Shown: in pieces, positions 42,155 through 50,938 of the stretch | Layout of the letters: every line of letters begins with the position of its first letter | Position numbering within the stretch: position 1 is the stretch's first letter | Source of the DNA: Microbacterium sp. CFH 31415 | GTDB lineage: Bacteria; Actinomycetota; Actinomycetes; Actinomycetales; Microbacteriaceae | DNA length: 64,000 bases | Direction: 5' to 3' | NCBI RefSeq assembly: GCF_022538185.1 | Contig: NZ_JAKYXC010000005.1 | Coordinates: 186,001 to 250,000 of the forward strand | Notes under the pieces: generated by a model | Seen by the model: only the letters and a program-made list of their open reading frames with translations | Database searches by the model: none | What the model was told of the DNA's origin: nothing | Translations under genes and position numbers: made by a program

Positions 42155-43411
42155 ATGAGCATTCACGTGAACGCCGACAATTTCGCGCGTGCGGAAACCG
42201 ACCGCATGTTCGCGGACATCCAGCGCGATGCCGGCGGCGTGAACACCTTCCGGCATAACCGCGAGCCCGCGTCGATCGACGCGCAGACGGTCATCCGGCT
42301 GAACCGCGACACCCTCTACAGCTTCGCGATCGTCGACCTGTCGGAGGGGGCCACGCTCGTCGTCCCCGACGCCGGGGAGCGGTACCTCTCGGTGATGATC
42401 GTCGACCGCGACCACTACGTGCGCGCGGTCCTCCACGACGCCGGTACCTACGACCTCGCCGAACGGGCGCCGGGCGCGGACTATGTGCTCGTCGCCGCCC
42501 GTACGCTGGTGGATCCCGACGACCCCGATGACCTGGCGCGCGTGGCCGAGGTGCAGGACGCCCTGCAGCTCGAGGCCGCATCGGCGGTCGCCTTCGTCGG
42601 CGACGAGTACGACCCCGCGTCGCTCGACGCCACGCGCAGCGCGCTCCTCGCGCTCGCCGCAGGACTCCGCTCATTCGAGCGCACGTTCGGCTCGCGCGAC
42701 GAGGTCGACCCGGTGCGGCACCTGATCGGAACCGCCGCCGGATGGGGCGGCCTGCCGGTGTCGGAGGCGTCGTACGTCGGCGTGGACCCTCAGCTTCCGG
42801 TCGGCTTCTACGACCTCTCGATGCACGACGTGCCGGTCGACGCATTCTGGTCGGTCTCGGTCTACAACGCCGAGGGCTACTTCCAGCCGAACGACGAGGG
42901 GCGCTACACCGTCAACAGCGTCACGGGGCACCGCGACGACGACGGCGTCGTGACCGTGCACTTCACGCCGCCGGGGGCGGCGACAGAGCCCAACAGCATC
43001 CCGCTTCCCGAAGGCTGGAACTACCTCATCCGCCTCTACCGCCCGCAGCCGGCGTTCGCCGCCGGCGAGTGGCATGTGCCCGATCTGGTGCGCCGTCGCG
43101 ACCGTGAGGCGGAATTCGCCGCCGATCATCCGACAGATGAGGGGACGGATGCCGCGGCCGGCGACGACGTGATCGACGCGGTTCCGCGGCACCACGACGG
43201 CGTCGGTGCGGGTGAGCCGGACGCAGCCGGGTCTGACGGGGCGGCCGACGCGGCGCCCTACGCTGAGGCGGCCGTCGACGCCGAGGCGGCCACCGACGCC
43301 GAGGCCTACGAGGGCCCCGACGTCGAGGTGTCCGACGACGTTGCACCGCCCGCGAACGCGGCCGACGGAGCACATCGCGAGGCCGACACCGGAGCCACTC
43401 CCGTCGCGTAG
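42155..43411 (+). CDS. DUF1254/DUF1214 domain protein with acidic low-complexity tail
   Basis: This 418-residue protein starts in the DUF1254 region (NADNFARAETDRMFADIQRDAGGVNTFRHNREPASIDAQTVIRLNRDTLYS) and continues to a DUF1214-like beta domain (VPVDAFWSVSVYNAEGYF, NSIPLPEGWNYLIRLYRP). The family is common but of unknown function. No signal peptide is seen. From about residue 325 the chain turns into an Ala/Asp/Glu-rich repeat-like tail of some 90 residues that is probably disordered. TTGGAG precedes ATG 42155. It is divergent from argG. Confidence 0.8.
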   Translation: MSIHVNADNFARAETDRMFADIQRDAGGVNTFRHNREPASIDAQTVIRLNRDTLYSFAIVDLSEGATLVVPDAGERYLSVMIVDRDHYVRAVLHDAGTYDLAERAPGADYVLVAARTLVDPDDPDDLARVAEVQDALQLEAASAVAFVGDEYDPASLDATRSALLALAAGLRSFERTFGSRDEVDPVRHLIGTAAGWGGLPVSEASYVGVDPQLPVGFYDLSMHDVPVDAFWSVSVYNAEGYFQPNDEGRYTVNSVTGHRDDDGVVTVHFTPPGAATEPNSIPLPEGWNYLIRLYRPQPAFAAGEWHVPDLVRRRDREAEFAADHPTDEGTDAAAGDDVIDAVPRHHDGVGAGEPDAAGSDGAADAAPYAEAAVDAEAATDAEAYEGPDVEVSDDVAPPANAADGAHREADTGATPVA

Positions 43412-43442
43412 CGGGCGCGGCGCGGCATCCGCTCTCTCGGTG

Positions 43443-44213
43443 TCAGCGCCCCTCGACCTCCGCCTGCCGCGCTTCGCCCCACTCGTCCTCGAGGTGGTCG
43501 CCGGTGAGGTGATCGAGCTCGCGCTCGGCGCCGACACGGCGGCCCCACCACACGATGAGCGTGGCGAGGACGAGGAAGGCGGTCGAGATGACCACGATCC
43601 AGAACATCACGGTCGACCAGCCGCCGGAGCCGTACGGGTTCAGGAACGGATAGGGGTACCAGTACGGGTCACCGGTGACGGGGTTCGTCACGAGCGACCC
43701 GCGCAGCATCGTGTAGAGAACCCACAGGATCGGGAACGCGATGATCGCCCATACGGCGCGCCACGGCAGCGCCCGCCGCAGGGGGCCGACGAACAGGTCG
43801 GCGAGCAGGAACAGCGGGCCGATGAGGTGGAGCACCTCGTTCGACCAAGGGATCGGCGCGCTGCCCTGGTCGAGCTCGATCTGACGCAGCAGCAGGTTGT
43901 AGACCACGCCCGTGATGATCATGTACGTCGTCACGCAGGCGAGCGACAGCGCGAGCGCGGGCGGCTCCGCGTCGGCCTGACGGCCGCGCGTGAAGAACCA
44001 CACCGCAGCCCAGATCAGCACGACCGCCGTGAGGCTGTTCGAGAGGATCGTGAAGAAGCTGAAGAAGTTCGCCAGCGTGGTGCCGACATCCCGCCCCAGT
44101 TCCGCCGCCGTCGACAGCGACTTCGCCAGCTGCGCGACGACGGCGGCGATGATCAGGGCGGCCATGGCGAGCCGCATGACGGACCAGGTCTGCGCCCACG
44201 CCTTCGATCGCAT
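43443..44213 (-). CDS. Pr6Pr family membrane protein
   Basis: This 256-residue protein has six membrane segments and the family stretches NFFSFFTILSNSLTAVVL (about 48-65) and PWSNEVLHLIGPLFLLADLF near 122. Pr6Pr proteins are FAR-17a/AIG1-like membrane proteins whose role in bacteria is not known. The C-terminal 35 residues are charged and cytoplasmic. The ATG follows TAAGGT by six bases. It is divergent from purA. Confidence 0.8.
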   Translation of the reverse strand: MRSKAWAQTWSVMRLAMAALIIAAVVAQLAKSLSTAAELGRDVGTTLANFFSFFTILSNSLTAVVLIWAAVWFFTRGRQADAEPPALALSLACVTTYMIITGVVYNLLLRQIELDQGSAPIPWSNEVLHLIGPLFLLADLFVGPLRRALPWRAVWAIIAFPILWVLYTMLRGSLVTNPVTGDPYWYPYPFLNPYGSGGWSTVMFWIVVISTAFLVLATLIVWWGRRVGAERELDHLTGDHLEDEWGEARQAEVEGR

Positions 44214-44219
44214 GGCGCC

Positions 44220-44225
44220 ACCTTA
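44220..44225 (-). promoter_or_regulatory. -10 element (TAAGGT) for the leaderless Pr6Pr gene
   Basis: TAAGGT on the minus strand is six bases upstream of the ATG at 44213. Confidence 0.45.
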
Positions 44226-44291
44226 GCGGCGGGCGCGCAGCGCGCCCCCGATAGGATGGGGTGTAACCGTCCGATAACGGGGGAGTAGCCC

Positions 44292-45578
44292 ATGCCAGGC
44301 ATCGTGATCGTCGGAGTCCAGTGGGGAGACGAGGGCAAGGGCAAGGCCACCGATCTCCTGGGCGACCGCACCGACTGGGTCGTCAAGTTCAACGGCGGCA
44401 ACAATGCGGGCCACACCGTCGTCATCGGCGACGAGAAGTACGCGCTGCACCTGCTGCCCAGCGGCATCCTGTCGCCCGGCGTCAACGCCGTGATCGGCAA
44501 CGGCGTGGTGATCGATCTCGAGGTGCTCTTCGCCGAGCTCGAGGCCCTGCACGCGCGCGGCGTCGATACCTCTCGCCTGCGGGTGAGCGCCAACGCCCAC
44601 ATCATCACGCAGTACCACCGCACGCTCGACAAGGTCACCGAGCGGTTCCTCGGCAAGCGACAGATCGGCACGACCGGTCGCGGCATCGGCCCTGCGTACG
44701 CCGACAAGATCAACCGCGTCGGCATCCGCGTGCAGGATCTCTTCGACGAGAACATCCTGCGCCAGAAGGTCGACGGCGCGCTCGACCAGAAGAACCACCT
44801 GCTGGTGAAGATCTTCAACCGCCGCGCCATCACCGCCGACGAGATCGTCGAAGACCTCCTCTCGTATGCCGACCGCCTGCGCCCGATGGTCGCCGACACC
44901 GGACTGCTCCTCAACGAGGCGCTCGACGCGGGCGACGTTGTCGTGTTCGAGGGCGGCCAGGCCACGATGCTCGACGTCGACCACGGCACGTACCCGTTCG
45001 TCACGTCCTCGTCGGCGACCGCCGGCGGCGCCGCGACCGGCTCGGGCGTGGGCCCCAACCGCCTCGACCGGATCGTCGGCATCGTCAAGGCCTACACGAC
45101 CCGCGTGGGTGCCGGCCCGTTCCCGACCGAGCTCTTCGACGAGAACGGCGACTTCCTGCGTTCGCGCGGGTTCGAGTTCGGCACGACCACCGGTCGCCCT
45201 CGCCGTGTCGGCTGGTACGACGCGCCCATCACCCGCTACGCGACGCGCATCAACGGCATCACCGACCTGGTGCTCACGAAGCTCGACATCCTCACCGGGC
45301 TCGACCAGATCCCGGTGTGCGTCGCGTACGAGGTCGAGGGGGAGCGGTTCGACGAAGTGCCGGTCAACCAGTCGGACTTCCACCACGCCAAGCCGATCCT
45401 CGAGTACTTCCCCGGCTGGAAGCAGGACATCTCGACCGCGCGCACGTTCGACGACCTCCCGCGCGAGGCGCAGGAGTACGTCCTCGCGCTCGAGGCGATG
45501 AGCGGCACACGCATCTCGGTGATCGGCGTCGGCGCCGCGCGCGACGCAGTCATCGTGCGCCACGACCTCATCGACTGA
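44292..45578 (+). CDS. purA: Adenylosuccinate synthetase
   Basis: This 428-residue enzyme uses GTP and aspartate to turn IMP into adenylosuccinate, the first step to AMP. The signatures are complete: [11 protein letters not shown] (8-18), [12 protein letters not shown] (35-46), [16 protein letters not shown] and GVGPNRLDR. Length is normal. GGGGGAGTA lies ahead of the ATG and TAGGAT (44252-44257) is a likely -10. It stands alone; purL lies 11 kb away on the other strand. Confidence 0.97.
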   Translation: MPGIVIVGVQWGDEGKGKATDLLGDRTDWVVKFNGGNNAGHTVVIGDEKYALHLLPSGILSPGVNAVIGNGVVIDLEVLFAELEALHARGVDTSRLRVSANAHIITQYHRTLDKVTERFLGKRQIGTTGRGIGPAYADKINRVGIRVQDLFDENILRQKVDGALDQKNHLLVKIFNRRAITADEIVEDLLSYADRLRPMVADTGLLLNEALDAGDVVVFEGGQATMLDVDHGTYPFVTSSSATAGGAATGSGVGPNRLDRIVGIVKAYTTRVGAGPFPTELFDENGDFLRSRGFEFGTTTGRPRRVGWYDAPITRYATRINGITDLVLTKLDILTGLDQIPVCVAYEVEGERFDEVPVNQSDFHHAKPILEYFPGWKQDISTARTFDDLPREAQEYVLALEAMSGTRISVIGVGAARDAVIVRHDLID

Positions 45579-45622
45579 CCCGGGCTGCCGGACGACCTTC
45601 CGCGCGACCTTCCGCCTTGCTC

Positions 45623-45694
45623 AGAACAGGAGTTCTGGCGGAGAAAGGCCCATGGACGGCGATAACGTCCTGTTCTCGCCGGAACACCTGTTCT
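45623..45694. promoter_or_regulatory. Two LexA-box-like palindromes forming a long inverted repeat before the lactonase gene
   Basis: GAAC-AGGA-GTTC (45624-45635) and GAAC-ACCT-GTTC (45682-45693) match the GAAC-N4-GTTC core of Gram-positive LexA operators. The whole 45623-45645 block is also an imperfect inverted repeat of 45673-45694. CCTGTTCTC occurs twice (45669, 45687). A hairpin terminator of purA is the other reading. Confidence 0.5.
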
Positions 45695-45713
45695 CGGACC
45701 GTAGGAGTGCTGC

Positions 45714-46895
45714 ATGAGATTCTGGCTGGGCGGGTACACCTCCGACATGGACGGCGTCGCGAGCGGGATCGGGATGCTGCACGCCGGTGCCCCGGACGAC
45801 GGATCGGCGGGCGGTCCCCTGAGCTTCGCGGGCGAGGTCGCGCACACCGACTCCCCCTCGTGGGTCGCCGCCCATCCCACGCGCGACGTGGTCTACGCGG
45901 CCCTCGAGGCGCGGGGCGCCGTGCAGGCATTCCGGCGCACGGGCGAGGCATCCTTCGTCCCCCTCGGCGAAGCCGTCCCCGCGGGTGAGGCGACCTGCCA
46001 CGTCGCTGTGGCGCCGGACGGCGGGTCGCTGATCGCGTCGTGCTGGGGCGACGGCCGCGTCGTGCGCATGTCGCTGGATGCCGCGGGCCGGCCCTCGTCG
46101 CCGGTGATCGCTGCGGCGGCCGTCGATCCGCATGGCCCCCGCGGCGATGCGGCGGGCGCCGGCCCGGCCGACCTCGACCTGGCCGCTGCCGCGCGCGCCC
46201 TGCGCGACGCGGCGGGGCCGGAGTACGCGCACCTCGTGCCCGGACACGACGCGGCGGCCGCCGCCGACGGAGACGCGGGGGCCGCGGCATCCGCTCGCCC
46301 GTCCCGCGCCCACCAGGCCACGTTCCTGACCGGCGGGCTCATCGTGACGACCGATCTGGGGCACGACCTCGTGCGGTTCTGGCGCGCCGGCCCGACGGGA
46401 CTGCGACCCGGTCAGCAGGTCGTCCTGCCGAAGGGGAGCGGCCCCCGGCACGTGGTCGTGCACCCGAGCGGCCACCTGTACGTGGTGACGGAGTTCTCGT
46501 GCGAGGTGTTCGCGCTCGCCGCGTCGGCGGACGGCACGTGGCGGGTCGTGGGCGGGACCGCGCTCGGCGCCGGCGGCGTGCTGCCGGGCGACTCGGCGGC
46601 CGAGCTCGCGCCATCGCGTGACGGCGAGTTCCTCTACGCCGGTGTGCGCGGCAGCAACACCCTCGCGACCGTGCGCGTGCGCGGCGCCGGCGAGACGCTC
46701 AGCCCCGTCGCGCTCGTGGACGCGGGAGTGGACTGGCCGCGCCACCACGTCGTCGTGCGCGACACCCTGCTGGTCGCGGGGCAGCGCTCCGACGAGGTGG
46801 CGTCGCTCACGCTCGACCTGCGCACGGGTGTGCCGGGTCGGGTGCGCCACCGCACCCCTGCGCCGTCTCCGACCTGTCTTCTTCCGGCGGCCTGA
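45714..46895 (+). CDS. Lactonase family (seven-bladed beta-propeller) protein
   Basis: This 393-residue protein resembles the YbhE/6-phosphogluconolactonase and muconate-cycloisomerase propeller family: FWLGGYTSDMDGVASGI at the start, DSPSWVAAHPTRDVVYAALE, and GSGPRHVVVHPSGHLYVVTE near 240. A poorly conserved Ala/Asp-rich insertion lies at about residues 138-200. TAGGAG precedes the ATG by six bases. It may open a sugar lactone, but the family also has non-enzymatic members. Two LexA-like boxes lie just upstream. Confidence 0.8.
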   Translation: MRFWLGGYTSDMDGVASGIGMLHAGAPDDGSAGGPLSFAGEVAHTDSPSWVAAHPTRDVVYAALEARGAVQAFRRTGEASFVPLGEAVPAGEATCHVAVAPDGGSLIASCWGDGRVVRMSLDAAGRPSSPVIAAAAVDPHGPRGDAAGAGPADLDLAAAARALRDAAGPEYAHLVPGHDAAAAADGDAGAAASARPSRAHQATFLTGGLIVTTDLGHDLVRFWRAGPTGLRPGQQVVLPKGSGPRHVVVHPSGHLYVVTEFSCEVFALAASADGTWRVVGGTALGAGGVLPGDSAAELAPSRDGEFLYAGVRGSNTLATVRVRGAGETLSPVALVDAGVDWPRHHVVVRDTLLVAGQRSDEVASLTLDLRTGVPGRVRHRTPAPSPTCLLPAA

Positions 46896-46916
46896 CGCTC
46901 CGAGCCTCCTCGTGGA

Positions 46917-48128
46917 CTAGCGCTTCGCGTCCTGCCGCGGGATGAACACCTGCTTGATGATCAGCAGGATCGACGCGGTGACCGGGATCGCGACGAGCGC
47001 TCCCAGCAGGCCGAGCAGCGTGCCGCCGACCATCGCGCCGATGACCACCAGCGCACCCGGCACCGAGATCGCCTTGTTCATGACGCGCGGCGTCAGCACG
47101 TAGGCCTCGAGCTGCATGTAGATCAGGTAGACGATCGCGAAGATCAGCGCGGGCAGCCAGCCGGTGAACAGGGCGATGATCGTGGCGGTGATCCAGTAGA
47201 GCACCGAGCCGATGAGCGGGATGAGGGTGATGAGGAACGCGAGCACGCCCATGAGCGCGGGGAAGGGCAGACCGAGGAACAGGTGGAGGAAGAAGGCCAC
47301 CAGCGAGTTGCAGAACGCCAGCACGACCATGCCCATCAGGTAGGCGCCGATCGAGTCGGTGATCTGGTTCGTCATCTCCGTCGCCTTCGGGCGGTTCCGG
47401 GCGGGCGCGAACTGCATGAACGCCACCTTCATCGCGGGGAGCCCGGCCAGGAAGTACAGGCTCAGCACGAGCACGATGATGAGACCGGAGATCGTCGTGC
47501 CGACGCTGAGGGCGAAGTTGAGCACGCCGCCGCCGATCGCGGCGATGTTCGCGGGGTTGGTGAGGAAGGTCTCGACCTGCTGCAACATGGTGCCCACCTG
47601 CGTGCCGAAGGTGTCGCTCAGCCACGCGTAGAAGTCGGAACTCTGGAACGCGTCTATGGTCGCGGGAAGATCGCCGAAGAAGGCCGTGATCTGCTTCACG
47701 AGCGCCGGCACGACGAGCAGCAGCACTCCGGCGAAGATGACGGCGAAGACCGTGTAGACGATGATGATCGCCCACGCGCGGCCGACCTTGTGCCTTTCGA
47801 ACCACCGCACGACGGGGTCGAGGCCCAGCGCGACGAAGAGCGCGAACACGACGTAGATGATGATCGTCGAGAGATTCCAGAAGGCCAGGCCGAGAAGGAT
47901 GGCGACCAGCCCGCCCAGCGTCAGCAGCAGGCCGAGGCTGAACGGGTGATTGAGGTTCGCCCAGAAGGTCTTCGACTCGGGGGCCTCACCCGAGAACTCC
48001 GCGACGCCGTCGGGCACCGCATCGCCCTGCGCGTGCGCCGCGTTCGTGCCCGACGCCGGATCGGCGGCCAGCGGAGCGAGGGTCTCGGCGTCGCTCGCGC
48101 CCAGCGAGGAGGAGGCGTCGTCGGTCAT
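46917..48128 (-). CDS. AI-2E family transporter
   Basis: This 403-residue membrane protein has an N-terminal polar region of about 60 residues rich in Ala, Asp and Ser, then eight hydrophobic segments with the AI-2E/TqsA/YdiK patterns (FNLALSVGTTISGLIIVLVLSLYFL-like near 215 and FLITLIPLIGSVLYWITATI near 305). Relatives export autoinducer-2 or act as Na+/H+ antiporters, so the substrate is open. The ATG is seven bases after TAGAGT. It is convergent with the lactonase. Confidence 0.88.
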   Translation of the reverse strand: MTDDASSSLGASDAETLAPLAADPASGTNAAHAQGDAVPDGVAEFSGEAPESKTFWANLNHPFSLGLLLTLGGLVAILLGLAFWNLSTIIIYVVFALFVALGLDPVVRWFERHKVGRAWAIIIVYTVFAVIFAGVLLLVVPALVKQITAFFGDLPATIDAFQSSDFYAWLSDTFGTQVGTMLQQVETFLTNPANIAAIGGGVLNFALSVGTTISGLIIVLVLSLYFLAGLPAMKVAFMQFAPARNRPKATEMTNQITDSIGAYLMGMVVLAFCNSLVAFFLHLFLGLPFPALMGVLAFLITLIPLIGSVLYWITATIIALFTGWLPALIFAIVYLIYMQLEAYVLTPRVMNKAISVPGALVVIGAMVGGTLLGLLGALVAIPVTASILLIIKQVFIPRQDAKR

Positions 48129-48135
48129 GCGTCAC

Positions 48136-48141
48136 ACTCTA
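48136..48141 (-). promoter_or_regulatory. -10 element (TAGAGT) for the leaderless AI-2E transporter gene
   Basis: TAGAGT on the minus strand is seven bases upstream of the ATG at 48128. Confidence 0.45.
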
Positions 48142-48252
48142 GGGGCGGGGGTCGGATCGAACGACGGGCCGCTCCGCAAATCACCCCGTGCGGGCGACAC
48201 GCGCCGGATTCCGGCCGAACCGCTCGGGTATCGTCGTTGCGGAGGAGGACCC

Positions 48253-48546
48253 ATGACCGAGGACCCGACGACCACGCTGCACCGGCTGCGCAGCAGCATC
48301 GACAACATCGACGCCTCGCTCGTCTACCTTCTCGCCGAGCGCTTCAAGGCGACGAAGCAGGTCGGTCGCCTGAAGGCCGAGCATGGGATGCCGGCGTCCG
48401 ACCCCGCCCGCGAGGAGCAGCAGGTCGCCCGCCTCCGGCGCCTGGCCGAGGAGGCCGACCTCGACCCAGCGTTCGCCGAGAAGTGGTTCAACTTCGTCGT
48501 CGCCGAGGTCATCCGCCACCACACCGAGGCGGCCGACAGCCGCTGA
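48253..48546 (+). CDS. Chorismate mutase (AroQ type)
   Basis: This 97-residue protein has the AroQ three-helix pattern: LRSSIDNIDASLVYLLAERFKATKQVGRLKAEHGM with the active-site Arg/Lys pair (Arg13-like, Lys35-like) and EEQQVARLRRLAEEADLDPAFAEKWFNFVVAEVIRHH. It converts chorismate to prephenate for Phe and Tyr synthesis; proteins of this size are the cytoplasmic actinobacterial type. GGAGGAGG precedes ATG 48253. Ten bases separate its stop from that of the convergent ABC permease. Confidence 0.92.
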   Translation: MTEDPTTTLHRLRSSIDNIDASLVYLLAERFKATKQVGRLKAEHGMPASDPAREEQQVARLRRLAEEADLDPAFAEKWFNFVVAEVIRHHTEAADSR

Positions 48547-48556
48547 GCCGCGAGGG

Positions 48557-49252
48557 CTACGGGACCGCGCGGCGGAGCGTCAGGTACGACACCCCGGCCA
48601 GCACCGCGCCGAGCAGCAGCCCCCACAGGGCCAGTCCGAGGGCGCCCTGCGTCGCGAACCAGGTGAACACCTCGGCCCAGGCATCCATCCGGCCGACGAG
48701 ATACATCCACAGCACCAGCAGCGCGCCGAGCCCGACGAGCACCAGCGTGACCGCGATCGTGCCGGCCCGCTTGTAGATGGTGGCCGCCCAGAAGCCCGAG
48801 ACGAAGACCAGCATCGCGGCGGTGAACCAGAACACCAGCGCGACGGCGGGCCCGCCCTCCCACACCCAGGGGAGGTAGAAGAAGTAGCCGTTGAGTCCCC
48901 AGCCGCCGGTCGCGTTCTCGATGGCGCCGCCGACGACGTACACCGAAGCGAGGACGAGGCTCGACGCCGCCGCGGTGAGCAGGGTGCCGATGTAGAACTC
49001 GCGCCGCGTCACGCTCATCGCCTGGGAGAAGGGGAAGCTGAGGGTGAGGGACTGGACGCCGACGACGCAGAAGTACCACAGCGGTGCCTGCGCGCCGCCG
49101 CCGTACTTCTCGCCGGTCACGCCCGCGCTCTCGAGCATGGCGTAGATGGCGAGGGTGAGCAGGAAGGCGCCGCCCAGCACGAGCAGCGGAACCCAGATGT
49201 AGGTCTGCCGGTTGATCAGCTGCATGCGGACGACGTTGACGGTGCGGCTCAT
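48557..49252 (-). CDS. ABC-2 type transporter permease
   Basis: This 231-residue membrane protein has six hydrophobic segments with a large loop between helices 1 and 2, typical of small ABC-2 exporters. The N terminus MSRTVNVVRMQLINRQTYIWVPLLVLG is the usual amphipathic lead. It works with the ATPase encoded just upstream, whose stop overlaps this ATG. A YtrA-type GntR repressor begins the operon. In firmicutes and actinobacteria such modules respond to cell-envelope antibiotics. No substrate can be named. Confidence 0.87.
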   Translation of the reverse strand: MSRTVNVVRMQLINRQTYIWVPLLVLGGAFLLTLAIYAMLESAGVTGEKYGGGAQAPLWYFCVVGVQSLTLSFPFSQAMSVTRREFYIGTLLTAAASSLVLASVYVVGGAIENATGGWGLNGYFFYLPWVWEGGPAVALVFWFTAAMLVFVSGFWAATIYKRAGTIAVTLVLVGLGALLVLWMYLVGRMDAWAEVFTWFATQGALGLALWGLLLGAVLAGVSYLTLRRAVP

Positions 49253-50163
49253 CGCAGTGCTCCTTCGTCGAGGGGGGTCTGTTCCGTGACGCCGGCGGCG
49301 TGCTGGGTGGTGCGCACGATCAGCTGCTGCAGCGACACCGGGGCGACCTCGAGGCCCTCGGCGTCGAGCCGCGCCCGGTCGGCGTCGGTGAGGGCGCCGA
49401 GCACCGTCACCGACGAGACGTGGCCCAGGCTCTCGCGGTGGATCACCTCACGGCCGGCGATGAATCGCTCGACCGCGGCCGAGGGGCCCACGATGTTCGC
49501 GGCGCGGTCCCGCACGGCATCCGTGTCCTCATCCATGATGATGCGGCCGCGGTCGATCACGATCACGCGCTCGATGAGGTTGGAGACCTCGTCGATCAGG
49601 TGGCTGGACAGGATGATCGTGCGCGGGTGCGCGGCATAGTCGGCGAGCAGCCGATCGTAGAAGATCTGCCGGGCGACGGCGTCGAGTCCGAGGTAGGGCT
49701 CGTCGAAGAACGTGACTTCGGCGCGCGACGCGAGCCCGATGATGACGCCGACGGCCGAGAGCTGACCGCGCGACAGCTTCTTGATGCGCCGGTTCATCGG
49801 CAGCTGGAAGTCGTCGATGAGGCGGTCGGCCAGCTCCTGGCTCCAGTTCGGGAAGAACAGCCGTGCCGTCTTGAACGCGTGCGCGGGCTTCGCGTCGTCC
49901 GGGTACTTCTGGCTCTCGCGCACGAAGCACATGCGCCCGAGTACCTTCGCGTTCTCGTAGGGGTTCTCGCCGAACACGCGGACCTCGCCGTGCGTGGGGA
50001 AGTTCTGCGCGGTGAGGATGGACATGACCGTGGTCTTGCCGGCGCCGTTGCGCCCCAGCAGACCATAGATCGTGTCCTTCTCGATCGTGAAGGTCACGTC
50101 GTCGACGGCGAGCGTCTCGCGGTAGCGCTTGGTGAGCCCCTTCACCTCGATCACGTGCGTCAT
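49249..50163 (-). CDS. ABC transporter ATP-binding protein (YtrB-like)
   Basis: This 304-residue ATPase has Walker A GRNGAGKTT (about 38-46), a signature variant LSRGQLSAVGV, Walker B VTFFDEPYLGLD and H-loop LSSHLIDEV. The last 90 residues form an accessory domain. LSRGQ instead of LSGGQ is common in the YtrB group. It pairs with the ABC-2 permease; both starts overlap neighbouring stops by four bases, giving the order gntR-ATPase-permease. Confidence 0.92.
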   Translation of the reverse strand: MTHVIEVKGLTKRYRETLAVDDVTFTIEKDTIYGLLGRNGAGKTTVMSILTAQNFPTHGEVRVFGENPYENAKVLGRMCFVRESQKYPDDAKPAHAFKTARLFFPNWSQELADRLIDDFQLPMNRRIKKLSRGQLSAVGVIIGLASRAEVTFFDEPYLGLDAVARQIFYDRLLADYAAHPRTIILSSHLIDEVSNLIERVIVIDRGRIIMDEDTDAVRDRAANIVGPSAAVERFIAGREVIHRESLGHVSSVTVLGALTDADRARLDAEGLEVAPVSLQQLIVRTTQHAAGVTEQTPLDEGALR

Positions 50164-50549
50164 CGTGCGTCTCCTTCGGTAGCGGCTGCGAACGCGTTCG
50201 CGCGGTCGCGGATCAGGTCGGTGAGGTCCTCGGCAGCGAGGCCGAGGGTGCGCGCCTCGGCGAGCAGCGGCTCGACGTAGCGGTCGGCGAAGGCGGCGCG
50301 TCGCTCTGCGAGCAGGCGCTCGCGGGCGCCGGCCGCGACGAACATGCCGATCCCGCGCCGCTTGTAGATCACGCCCTTGTCGACGAGCATGGCGATTCCC
50401 TTCGCGGCAGTGGCGGGGTTGATGCGGTAGAAGCCGGCGAGCTCGTTCGTCGACGGGGCACGGCCCTCTTCGGGCAGGCTGCCGTCGACGATGGAGTCCT
50501 CCACGCTCTCGGCGATCTGGAGGAACAGCGCCCGGCCTTCTTCGATCAC
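50160..50549 (-). CDS. GntR family transcriptional regulator (YtrA subfamily)
   Basis: This 129-residue protein has a winged helix (LFLQIAESVEDSIVDGSLPEEGRAPSTNELAGFYRINPATAAKGIAMLVDKGVIYKRRGIGMFV, about 7-71) and only a short two-helix tail, the size of YtrA regulators. GTG 50549 is used because GCGAGG lies about nine bases ahead and a YtrA-like operator is just upstream. It is the first gene of a repressor-ATPase-permease operon that it should autoregulate. Confidence 0.88.
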   Translation of the reverse strand: MIEEGRALFLQIAESVEDSIVDGSLPEEGRAPSTNELAGFYRINPATAAKGIAMLVDKGVIYKRRGIGMFVAAGARERLLAERRAAFADRYVEPLLAEARTLGLAAEDLTDLIRDRANAFAAATEGDAR

Positions 50550-50566
50550 ACTGACCTCGCCTTGTC

Positions 50567-50590
50567 GGTTACTTACCCGACTAACTAACC
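50567..50590 (-). promoter_or_regulatory. YtrA-type operator
   Basis: The 24-bp block has ends GGTTA and TAACC with inner TTA/TAA pairs, an imperfect palindrome in which 18 of 24 positions agree. It begins 18 bases upstream of the gntR GTG and fits the GTTAGTTA-type operators of YtrA regulators. Confidence 0.6.
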
Positions 50591-50938
50591 ATAGAACCGG
50601 ATGCTGCGCAAGTGCCGGTACGGCAACTGCAGGCCCGGCCCCGCGGCCCGCACGTGCTGATATCACGCGTGCGCGGCTAGCGAGCAGGTCGACACCTGTC
50701 GAATTTGCCTTGCTCTGACAAGGATGAGACGTTGGATCAGGCCCACTGCGGGCCACTCCCGACCAGTCCGCGGTCGCGGCAGAGCCCTGGGGGGCCACGC
50801 CGCGCACGTACGGTCGGCGGCCTTTGCGCGGATCCGACATCCGCTGCCGAGTCGGCTCACCCCTGTGCGGCGAGCCCCGTGGCCGCCACCCGGGCGCAAC
50901 CGATGCAGCTCCCTGCACCGGGGCTGCCGAGGTGCAGT
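50591..50938 (+). promoter_or_regulatory. Leader region of the osmoprotectant ABC operon
   Basis: No convincing gene lies here. GCAGCTCC (50905-50912) and GGGGCTGC (50920-50927) pair to form an 8-bp stem with one G-U, two bases before GAGG and the GTG start. Other GC-rich pairings are possible. A c-di-AMP riboswitch would suit the function, but I do not see its core clearly. Confidence 0.3.
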
